Shown: positions 12,025 to 20,394 of the stretch, piece by piece
Layout: the number at the start of each line of letters is the position of its first letter
Position numbering within the stretch: position 1 is the stretch's first letter
Assembly: GCA_000310025.1 (NCBI GenBank)
Contig: FN649758.1
Span: 4,433,274-4,484,617 of the forward strand
Origin: Ectocarpus siliculosus
Lineage: Eukaryota; Sar; Phaeophyceae; Ectocarpales; Ectocarpaceae
Direction: 5' to 3'
DNA length: 51,344 bases
Notes under the pieces: generated by a model
The model's input: the letters and a program-made list of their open reading frames with translations, nothing else
The model's database searches: none
What the model was told of the DNA's origin: nothing
Program-made: the position numbers and the translations under genes

Positions 12025-13850
12025 CGAAGTATTCGTGCTGAGGCTGGGCACTGAATCGCGTCCCACTTCTTGTCCTGAGAGCTCAAATAGCAGGTCTTGG
12101 AGGCATTTGTCTTGAATCAAAGGAGTGCGGTGATGCGTCTCGAGCGGGATGTGTCACCCAAGGGGAAACACCAATCGGCTAGAAAGCTTGCGAAATTGTT
12201 GCTCCATCGTCTTCCCCCCATCGTCAAACAACCCCCGGTCAACGCCTCGCAACTCTTCACTTTTGGTCCGGTGACAACCGGGACATGTAGGACGTTTGCC
12301 TTTCGCATAGACGTTCGGTTGGGGACATGGACGCTTGCCTTCCTCGTAAGCACCCGGCAGAAACAAACGTCAACCAAGGTCGCCGCATGGACATGAGAAA
12401 GCCAAGCCCCGCCTAACCATGAACCGTTTTGTTCTGAGGTCCGGCCCGAACTGAACCAATCCATGCCAAAGCAAAAACGTACTGCGATCGATGCAGTTCG
12501 ATGGCCTCCTGGAAAGATGTCTCACTCATGGTACGCCCATCGTTCAGGGTCAGATGCCTCACGCATGGTACACCCCTCGTTCAGATGCCTCACGCATGGT
12601 TGTTGGCGCTTCGATACCGAATGAACGAGGAGACTGCCCTACAGCAGTAGTTGTATGACACAGCTCATGCATACGATTGCATACCTCTCCTCATCGCTGC
12701 TGTGTTATATTGAACACGCGTTACATATACAACGGCGGGACCCGCACATAATAAGCGAGTCTCATGTATGTACATAGTCTACAGATGCAACGTGATGATA
12801 GATTGTTCTGGATCACTTAATGTCCTACCTCATGTGTCAGTTGGTGTTTGTCCTCGTGTTTCCTATCGTTCACGAGCAGAATCTTGTCGTTTTTGACATT
12901 TTGAAGTCGTTTGTTGTCGAAGGTCTCGATCTGAGTTTGGGTGAACCCATCGTCCGAGTCGTCATATGGGGAACGTGTCCCTGTCGGTTCGCGGTAGCTT
13001 TCAGCATTATCTGCCTTTCTTTTCAGCTACCCGGTTTTGCCCTCAGGTTTGTCAGTCTTCATCGAAGCCAACGAGAGTACCCTGCTCCCTTAGAGTAACC
13101 GCTCACCAACGGAGGAGGTATATAGTCCATATTGTCTCTCTTGATACGTGGCGAGGAAGTGTCAAGCGTGGCCAAGGTGTCTCCGCCGTGCTACATTGTT
13201 CATGAAAGGTGGATGATGAGAGTGGTGCCTTCGTGGACACCATCTCCACACAGTCTATATCTATCTGTGATAACGCGACGAGTATTGTCGGCGTGGCCTG
13301 TCTGAAGCTGATTTGTTTTTTCCCGGGTTTCATTAGCTGCTGGCTGAGTTTACTGCGTTGACAGATCACGACCCGACGGCGGGTGGAAACAAAAAATGAA
13401 GGGAAACAAGAGCTGCTGCGGAAACAACCGTAAAAAATAATACCATGTATATGATACGTCGGTCACCGCACGACACGATAAACCCAATGGTAACCGCGAA
13501 CTCCGATCTATCTGCCGAAGAAAAAGGGTGCGGTGCTAGAGAAATTCGCTGCTCTACGTTCGTTGTTGTAGTCACAATGTAAACAGTCCTCCCGATCGTT
13601 GCTCAGTCACACTGTAATATGTACCTTCTAACCGTGGGCTAGGCCAAATACCCAATGCAATAAAATATACGAAGTAGACTACTTTGTTATCCAAAGGAAA
13701 AATGAGGCACAAATAATATCGAAGAGAGAAGATCACCTTCTGTGCTGATGATGATGCCGTTTGGTTTCTGATGATGCACATGGTCTACATTTCGTTGACA
13801 TATGCTGTCACAACGAATGAACTCATCTGAATCCCTCATCTGAATCACAT
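12025..13850. other. Intergenic downstream of SDR gene 1
   Basis: This holds the 3' UTR of the dehydrogenase gene and then non-coding sequence. Around 12530-12600 a motif containing TCAGATGCCTCACGCATGGT is repeated once in tandem. A TACAGCAGTA motif is at 12640-12649. No gene-like exon was recognised. Confidence 0.45.
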
Positions 13851-14600
13851 GAGATTCGACTTGTCAAAACAAACTCGAGACGATGACAAAATGAGCGATA
13901 GTGACAAGGAAGACGGCAAACCGGTGAAGAGGAGAGAAACAGCACGCATGGTCGCACATGGTGTCGGACACTCCTGGTGTATGTAGGATGGTGGCGCATC
14001 GGCGTACCGTATGCGCTTTCGTCGTATCATGACTTACCGGCTGCTCTCTAGGTCGAATTTGTAACTCACTCGGCCAACACACATTTTCACTACAAAACCA
14101 CCTCTGAAATGAACATGATAAGGTTGGTGTCACGCCGACCCTGAGATTCGATTATTTCCGACATTGTTTGAGAAGCCAAAAATAGCGATTAAGGCAGGAA
14201 GATGCTTGTAGAAGGAACCGGTCAAGAGGAACAGCGCGCATGGTTGTACACTTCTGGCGCAACATGCAACTTGCCTGCTCGTCGACTCACTCTTGTGTCC
14301 TTTCGTCGTACTATGGATACTGGCACCATGTCGCGCTCGAAACTCGCTCGGCTCACACACTTTCATGTACTAATTCACCACCTGAAATGAATACTTTTCC
14401 ATTGGTTGCTGCCAAGCGGGCGTTGAGATTCGATTTTTGACGACGTTGTTGTTCGGGAAGCCAAAAAGGGCGGCCAAAACAGACAGGAAGATAGAAGGCG
14501 CACCGGTTAAGAAGACCGAACAGGGCGCATCGTCGCACACTTACGTACTTACTTCTGGCGCAACATGTCGCGAGACGTGCGCCATAGGCCGAGATCGGCC
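13851..14600. repeat. Diverged ~290-bp tandem repeats (about 2.6 units)
   Basis: Units begin with GAGATTCGA at 13851, 14143 and 14425, spaced 292 and 282 bp. They share further landmarks in the same order: a GGAAG-rich stretch, (A)CCGGT-AAGA, CGCGCATGGT or similar, CGTCGTA-TATGG and CACCTCTGAAATGAA. The third unit is partial and fades after about 14600. The units are too diverged to be recent. The minus-strand frames of the units look similar to each other, but no known domain is visible. Confidence 0.6.
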
Positions 14601-14680
14601 TTTGAGACACAAGGGTGGGGGAATCGGAATAAGAGGGCGACAGAAATGAATTTAGGTCGGAGAGACTACTAGAGTAGAAG

Positions 14681-15670
14681 TGAGATTCATTCTTAGGAGA
14701 AGTGAGATGAATTGAGTGAGGGGGGCGGAAAAATCCTCGTCAACTCAAGATTCCTCTTTTCCGAATTGTTTCCACATAATAATAAGAAAGGTGAGATTGA
14801 TTTTTCTCCAAAGTCATTCAAAAGTGAGCTTCATTTCTTCTCCGAAATCTCAGAAATGTTTCCGCTGGGAACGTGCCCCAACATTATCGTCCTTGTGTGG
14901 AGGTCAGGATATGGAGATTCAGGGAGCACAGATACACGTACATAAAGAGTAGGATCTGAAAGGATATGTGATAATAGATTACCGTTCTTCGAGGGTCTAT
15001 GACTCTTACGATTCCCAACGGCTGCGAAGAGTTGATGAATCTTTAGGAGAATGGGAAAAGGGTCCACGAAGGCTCGCCCACTCTCCTCGCCACCCTAGCT
15101 TGACTGAGTTCGCTCGGTCACGCTTGGCATTCCTCGCCACATTGCACAAAAGGAAATAGCCAACCTCCGGTTCTTCGAGGGTCTATGACTCTTACGATTC
15201 CCAACGGCTGCGAAGAGTTGATGAATCTTTAGGAGAATGGGAAAAGGGTCCACGAAGGCTCGCCCACTCTCCTCGCCACCCTAGCTTGACTGAGTTCGCT
15301 CGGTCACGCTTGGCATTCCTCGCCACATTGCACAAAAGGAAATAGCCAACCTCCGGTGGCAGGACATAGCCACCACACTACCGGACTCTCTGCTCAGCCA
15401 GAGTAGAGGGCTTCCATACTTGGACTTTTTCGGTGCTTGTCTCGAGTACAAACATGTCTGGGAGGATTGACTACAATTAATGGGGAAATGAGATTCATCA
15501 CCCTGGAATCCATTCAACGAGGGGGGCGAAAAAACCCACCGACCGACTTGATATTCGTAACAATATTCCGACACTATTTCTACAGCAATAGAAGGGGAGG
15601 AGAGATTCATTTTTTCAGTACTTAGGAACAGGCGAGAGATCCATATATTTCCGAAATGGTTCCAGACGAT
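14681..15670. repeat. Diverged direct repeats flanking the 186-bp duplication
   Basis: The segments at about 14681-14875 and 15489-15670 share TGAGATTCAT, GAGGGGGGCG followed by an A-run, a second GAGATT(G/C)ATTTTT and CCGAAAT in the same order, at an offset of about 800-812 bp. Identity looks low. They could be old remnants of one repeat family, or decayed ends of an element near the retrotransposon's 5' side. Confidence 0.4.
14985..15356. repeat. Exact 186-bp tandem duplication
   Basis: Positions 14985-15170 and 15171-15356 read the same base for base, beginning TTCTTCGAGG and ending CAACCTCCGG. The copies abut directly, with no interior, so they are not an LTR pair. This is either a very recent duplication or an assembly artefact. 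Confidence 0.85.
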
Positions 15671-15784
15671 CAAAAGAAGAGCGACCCAGCAAGACGGCGG
15701 AGTGGAAAAAGACGAGGAAATGAATGGTCGCACAGCTCCGTGCACATTTCTGTCGCGAGGACGTGGTGAGTACCCTCTATCCAA

Positions 15785-16003
15785 TTGGAAGATGCGTTCA
15801 TATCGCCAGGTCGATTCGGCAATGCTGTATCCGTTTCTGATATGGCTGCTTCATTCACCGTTCGTGACCATCTCACTACCCGTTCTCTCGTCGCATCTCA
15901 TCTCCCATCTGCTCTGTGCGCTCCGTTAGTTACAGTCAATCCGTGCCTAGACCTCACCAATTCCGGCTACAGCTGCGAGCTCGATGGAAACGGAAGATTG
16001 TGA
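15785..16003 (+). CDS. Short upstream frame of the retrotransposon, unknown
   Basis: A 72-residue frame starts MEDAFISPGRFGN and is in the same frame as the NADAR frame that follows, separated by a TGA at 16001-16003. It could be the decayed start of a gag-like ORF. No zinc knuckle, coiled coil or other gag feature is visible. Confidence 0.3.
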   Translation: MEDAFISPGRFGNAVSVSDMAASFTVRDHLTTRSLVASHLPSALCAPLVTVNPCLDLTNSGYSCELDGNGRL

Positions 16004-16042
16004 GCAACCCCCGAAATAATTCTGCGCCTGCCGAGAACCCCG

Positions 16043-17716
16043 TTGTCGCTGATGAAAACTGTATATTCCTGGGTGGCTCGTTGCATAGCGTTCGAGCTGT
16101 GGCTTGTTTGGTGGTTCTCCGCAATATTTTTGGTTCATGCCTCGCCCTCTCATATATCCTCCGATATCCGTTGGGTGATGCCGAGTTATGAGTGGATGGC
16201 GTTTGGCAAGACATCCATGCCGCACTATTGCTATGGAAACCCAAACAGATCAAGACGTGATGCCCTGTGTGTGTGTGCAATCGCAGGGACTCGGGTAGTT
16301 GCGACATCACGGATGAAGACGTCGACGACATCGCGTCATGCTTTGACGACCTCGGACGAGAAAACATTCAGTCAATGTGAGGCTGCGGTGGGTTTTGAGT
16401 GGAGTCTTTTTGGCAGATTGTGGTGCGTGCGTACCTTGTCACGGAGGAATGGCCAGGAGCACCACGCCCGGTTTGGTTCTTTAACCGACCCGGTCTTGGC
16501 GGCCGTTCCTAGCGAAAGCAACCTGTTGAATGACACCTTACGAGGCGTTTCTTCAGGTTTAGAATTGGGGCGCACCCAGCGTCATGTCGCTGGCCCAATT
16601 ATTGCGACCAATCCGGCTCCGGCCGATTCTTCGCCGGTCTCTGACATGTCCGAGACCGTCCCCATGGACGTTCACGCCGTAAGTTACAATGCGGGCGTTT
16701 CGGCTGCCTCCGCTTCGGCTACACCAGCCTCGGCTGCCACCTCAGCTTCGGCTGACCGCACTCCAGGTGTTTCGGCTCCTGCAGTTCCCGCTGTCTTCGA
16801 CCCATCTAACCAGTATTGTACTCCTGATATGGTCTTCTTTTGGCAGCCCCCCTCTCCCTTTTCCCAATGGACCCCGTCGACGTTTGTGGTCGATGGAGTG
16901 GTATACTCGTGTGCTGAGCAGTTTTTCGCTGCGGAAAAAGCTCGTCTTTTCGAAGACCATAGCGCTTTACAGCACATCATGCGCGTGTCCGATCCTGCCT
17001 TGCACAAGAAGTTTGGCCGCGGTGTCCGTGGTTTCGACCCACTTCTTTGGGAACGCGAGCGCGAAAATATCGTGCTCACTGGCTCTTACCCAAAATTTAG
17101 TCAAAACTCCGAGTTGCGCGATCACCTTCTCGGATCTGGCGACAAAATCCTTGCCGAAGCCAGCCCCTACGACCGTATTTGGGGTATTGGCCTTCAAGCC
17201 GATTATCCTGACGCTCAATACACCTCTCGATGGCGTGGCCTCAATTTGTTGGGCAACGCCCTTCAACGAGTACGCAGTCTTTTGCGATGCAACGCCCCGC
17301 CACCCGAGCGCAGCCCTTGTTTGCTGCCCCCCAACGACCACGTTTCGACGTCGTCTCAACATAACGCGGTCTATGAAGTTAGCCCTTCTACACACCAGCG
17401 TCTTCGGATGGCCTCAAGCCCTCCGTCGACTGAACGATTCACGTCGTTTTCACAATACGCTGCGAATGTTCCATCGGATCATGACACCGCTGTTTGGGCC
17501 GTGTCTTCCGGGTGCCCTCAGCCATCCTCTTCCTCTTCTTTGCTTCCTGAGCAAGGCCCGGATTTGGTTGATGGTGTTGTTACCATCGATGATGACTCTT
17601 TCACCACAAAATCCTCACTCACAGTGGTTCGGCTTCTGTTCAGTTTGGATGTGTTGCGCTTTTGGACACGGGTTCCCCGCAGTCTTTTATTAGTGCATCT
17701 GCGTGGGAATCCATGA
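16043..17716 (+). CDS. Retrotransposon ORF1 with NADAR domain
   Basis: The open frame is ~557 codons; the first ATG is 16052, and the true start may lie elsewhere, for example the Met in MSETVPMD near 16646. Residues ~205-250 are an Ala/Ser/Pro-rich linker. Residues ~262-412 (16826-17278) are a NADAR domain: SPFSQW, then VDGVVYSCAEQFFAAEKA, KKFGRGVRGFDPLLWERER, KFSQN, EASPYDRIWGIGL and the closing W-x-GLNLLGNAL motif. NADAR (YbiA-like) proteins act on ADP-ribose-type linkages, and some members remove ADP-ribose from guanine in DNA. Ser/Pro-rich sequence follows. The frame ends over the start of the protease, which is read one base back. No CCHC gag knuckle is seen, so this frame occupies gag's position without resembling gag. 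Confidence 0.85.
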   Translation: MSLMKTVYSWVARCIAFELWLVWWFSAIFLVHASPSHISSDIRWVMPSYEWMAFGKTSMPHYCYGNPNRSRRDALCVCAIAGTRVVATSRMKTSTTSRHALTTSDEKTFSQCEAAVGFEWSLFGRLWCVRTLSRRNGQEHHARFGSLTDPVLAAVPSESNLLNDTLRGVSSGLELGRTQRHVAGPIIATNPAPADSSPVSDMSETVPMDVHAVSYNAGVSAASASATPASAATSASADRTPGVSAPAVPAVFDPSNQYCTPDMVFFWQPPSPFSQWTPSTFVVDGVVYSCAEQFFAAEKARLFEDHSALQHIMRVSDPALHKKFGRGVRGFDPLLWERERENIVLTGSYPKFSQNSELRDHLLGSGDKILAEASPYDRIWGIGLQADYPDAQYTSRWRGLNLLGNALQRVRSLLRCNAPPPERSPCLLPPNDHVSTSSQHNAVYEVSPSTHQRLRMASSPPSTERFTSFSQYAANVPSDHDTAVWAVSSGCPQPSSSSSLLPEQGPDLVDGVVTIDDDSFTTKSSLTVVRLLFSLDVLRFWTRVPRSLLLVHLRGNP

Positions 17717-18111
17717 AAGCCGCTTCGGCCGCTTCGTCGTTGTCTGAGAAACCTCCCCAACCTCGCTGTTGGGGAGGTTTCGGCAAATCTGCTCCGCTTC
17801 AAACTTCGACTATTGTCCGTTTGAGCGTGCAGTTTCTTCGCAAGCGCCTTCCTACTTCCTCTCTCGCTGTTTGGGCATACGTTGTTCCTGATGGTGTTAT
17901 GCATCATGACGTACTCCTCGGGAGAGATATTTGGATGCGGTTTAGCGACTGCTCTTACCGCACTTTGCGTGCGAAACGCCCTGGTGACCGTGTTTTTGGT
18001 GAGCTTACCCTGTCTCAGCATAGCAGTTGCGGTGCCACCGCATTTGCTCACGATGTGTCTTCCACAGATGGTAACTACCAACTTCGCTATGCTGGAAAAC
18101 ATTCCATCTAA
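17596..18111 (+). CDS. Retropepsin-like aspartic protease segment
   Basis: This frame opens after TGAs at 17590-17595 and reads HSGSASVQFGCVALLDTGSP. The D-T-G-S is the retropepsin active-site motif, with hydrophobic residues on both sides, followed by QSFIS. VLLGRDIWMR further on resembles the second retropepsin hydrophobic/Gly motif (I-L-G-x-D). It overlaps the end of ORF1 in the -1 frame, so expression would need a -1 shift, or the break is a mutation; no classical slippery heptamer was found. It ends at TAA 18109-18111 and stays in frame with the reverse transcriptase frame beyond. Confidence 0.75.
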   Translation, partial: LFHHKILTHSGSASVQFGCVALLDTGSPQSFISASAWESMKAASAASSLSEKPPQPRCWGGFGKSAPLQTSTIVRLSVQFLRKRLPTSSLAVWAYVVPDGVMHHDVLLGRDIWMRFSDCSYRTLRAKRPGDRVFGELTLSQHSSCGATAFAHDVSSTDGNYQLRYAGKHSI

Positions 18112-20355
18112 CTTCACCCTGAACATAGCCTTGTTCCGGTTAATTTGGTACGCAGCGATGGCTCTCCAGCCCTCGTAGGTAACTATCTCGTGGATATGCT
18201 TCCACAATGTGCTATGTTTTCTTCCGAGGAACATTTTGTGCAAAATGGTTGCCAAAAACTCCCGCTCGCGGGTATCTCTTCTCTCGAACCCGGCGACATC
18301 CTGGGTACAGCTTCGGCTCCTCTTCTTCGCGTGCCTCTCAGTGCTGTATCTCGCCACAGTTTGAGCGATGGTCTTCAATCTGCGGCTTCAGCTCCCACCG
18401 TTGCTTCCGGCAACTGGGTTCCGGGTCCTGTTTCGACAGATGGCATTGATTCGTCTGCCACGCATCGCCTTGATGACCCCTTCGTGTATAATTTGCATGA
18501 GCGACCCACGCCGTCGCAAAGCGGCCAAGAGGACCCTGGTTCTGTCAGTGCTTCTTTTTCATCGCCTCCGCCTGCTCTTCTCGAGCGGTTGACGCCCGAA
18601 CAACGTCAGAGTTTTTCCCGTGTGTGGGATAAGCTCCCCTGCCATCTCCGTGAGATTTCCTTCGATCTCCATGGTCCGGGTTGGACTCCAGATGTCATCA
18701 CTCAGCTTGGTAACGTCTTGTGCGACTTTCATGATGTCTTCTCGAGTTCCCCCACCGACTTTGGATCTTGTTCGCTTTTTCCTTTCAAGCTTACAGTTCC
18801 TCCAGGCAGTGCACCCGTCACATCTCGTCCATACCGCGTTAACCCCCCGGTGGCGAAACAAGTTGACGCGATCCTTGATCAATATCTTGCGGCTGGTCTG
18901 ATCCAACATTCGACCTCGCCCTACTCGAGTCCTTTGGTAGTCATACCGAAGAAATCTGGTGGTGTTCGCATCACTGTCAATTATCGCAAGCTCAACAAGC
19001 TTTGTGCTTTGAGCCAGCTTCCGATTCCTCGAGTTGATGATACTTTGGACAAGCTGTTGAAAGGGCGAATCTATTCCCTGTTCGACATAAAGTCTTCGTT
19101 CCACCAAATCACGGTTCACCGTGATACAATCCCTTTGATGGCATTCGTGACGTCTTCCGGGCTTCTTGAGTGGTTGAAGATGCCTCAAGGCAGTTCTGCT
19201 GCCCCTGGGTGGTTTTGCAAGGTGGTCAACGAAGTCATCAAAAATCTCCACGGTGTTGCATCGTACTTGGATGATTTGATCGTTTTCGACGACAACCCTG
19301 CTTCTCATGTTGATACCATGCGCGCTCTGTTTGAACGCTTACGCACACACAACTTGAAACTCACCCCACCGAAGGCCACCATTGGCGCTACCGAAGCGGA
19401 TTTCCTCGGCCACACCATCTCCCCCGACGGTGTTCGGCCTAACGGGGCCAGGGTTGCAGCCCTCACCAAAATGCCCATGCCCAAGGATGTTAAACAACTT
19501 CGCTCTCTTCTTGGCGGCCTCAGCTACTACCGCAAGTTCCTTCCCAACATGGCTACGCGAATTCGACCTCTGACCACTCTTCTCAAGAAGCAGGCGACGT
19601 TCGTCTTCACCCCTGCCATGGAGCAAGCTGTTCGAGTCCTACTGGCGGAGTTGGCCAACCCTCCTATCTTGGTTTATCCGGATTGGGATGCCGTTTCGGA
19701 CGGCTCGCGGCCTTTTCGCCTCTACTGTGATGCTAGTCGCGATGGATTTGGCGGGACTCTCGAACAGGAACAGCCGGATGGCTCCATCCGACCCATCGTT
19801 TTCATCAGCCGAGCTACTTTGGACTCCGAACGTCATTGGACTCCTCTCGACCTTGAGGCGGGTAGCATCGTGTGGTGTATCAAACGACTTCGCGGTTATT
19901 TGTGGGGTACGAAATTTCGCATTTTTACCGACCACAAATCTCTTGAGCATTTTGCCAAGGTGGGGGAGAGCAATGCCCGCGTTCAGCGTTGCCTCGAATT
20001 TCTCACCGCCTACAATTACATTCTCGATTACCGCAAGGGTTCCGCAAATGGCAACGCTGATTTCCTCTCTCGCCCTCCGATCGATGCGGCGGAATGTGAC
20101 CGATCTGGTCGCAGCCGCTTGACACCGAATGACGATGAGGAGGGCGTGTTCTTCATCCGTTCTTGTGGCCTTACGCCTTCTGGCCATCGCGCCGTGGGTG
20201 TTGGCTTGGGTGGGCTCGTCCCCACTTCCCCGACTTCGGTCTTGGGTGGGCTGGCCCCCTCTGCAGATGATTTCGTCGACTTCCGTCGGCATGGTCCACG
20301 TCTCTCGCCGTCAGGCCTTTCGTCTCCGCCTGGCATCTGGAAAATCGCACCCTGA
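18112..20355 (+). CDS. Reverse transcriptase-RNase H polyprotein segment
   Basis: The frame is open from 18112 to TGA 20353-20355, the same frame as the protease; no ATG is needed if it is part of a polyprotein. Residue numbers count from 18145. The RT spans about 225-425: PYRVNPP, PLVVIPKKSGGVRITVNYRKLN, SLFDIKSSFHQI with the first catalytic Asp, LKMPQGSSAAP, and YLDDLIVF with the catalytic YLDD at about 374-377. FLGHTISPDGV and LGGLSYYRKFLPN are typical gypsy-class motifs. RNase H runs about 520-645: LYCDASRDGFGG, a Glu in DLEAGSIVW, FTDHKSLEHF, and NADFLSR. All catalytic residues I can identify are present. The product copies element RNA into DNA. Confidence 0.95.
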   Translation, partial: LHPEHSLVPVNLVRSDGSPALVGNYLVDMLPQCAMFSSEEHFVQNGCQKLPLAGISSLEPGDILGTASAPLLRVPLSAVSRHSLSDGLQSAASAPTVASGNWVPGPVSTDGIDSSATHRLDDPFVYNLHERPTPSQSGQEDPGSVSASFSSPPPALLERLTPEQRQSFSRVWDKLPCHLREISFDLHGPGWTPDVITQLGNVLCDFHDVFSSSPTDFGSCSLFPFKLTVPPGSAPVTSRPYRVNPPVAKQVDAILDQYLAAGLIQHSTSPYSSPLVVIPKKSGGVRITVNYRKLNKLCALSQLPIPRVDDTLDKLLKGRIYSLFDIKSSFHQITVHRDTIPLMAFVTSSGLLEWLKMPQGSSAAPGWFCKVVNEVIKNLHGVASYLDDLIVFDDNPASHVDTMRALFERLRTHNLKLTPPKATIGATEADFLGHTISPDGVRPNGARVAALTKMPMPKDVKQLRSLLGGLSYYRKFLPNMATRIRPLTTLLKKQATFVFTPAMEQAVRVLLAELANPPILVYPDWDAVSDGSRPFRLYCDASRDGFGGTLEQEQPDGSIRPIVFISRATLDSERHWTPLDLEAGSIVWCIKRLRGYLWGTKFRIFTDHKSLEHFAKVGESNARVQRCLEFLTAYNYILDYRKGSANGNADFLSRPPIDAAECDRSGRSRLTPNDDEEGVFFIRSCGLTPSGHRAVGVGLGGLVPTSPTSVLGGLAPSADDFVDFRRHGPRLSPSGLSSPPGIWKIAP

Positions 20356-20394
20356 CCGTCCAACAACCCCCGCGGGTTGTCTCCTTCGCTATGA

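Noticed and set aside
14985-15356. The 186-bp copies as a pair of LTRs
   Set aside because: The copies abut with no interior, and the same sequence is not present downstream of the retrotransposon.
17590-17720. Programmed -1 slippery site between ORF1 and protease
   Set aside because: No X XXY YYZ heptamer in the ORF1 frame was found in the overlap, so programmed shifting is not claimed; a mutation is equally likely.
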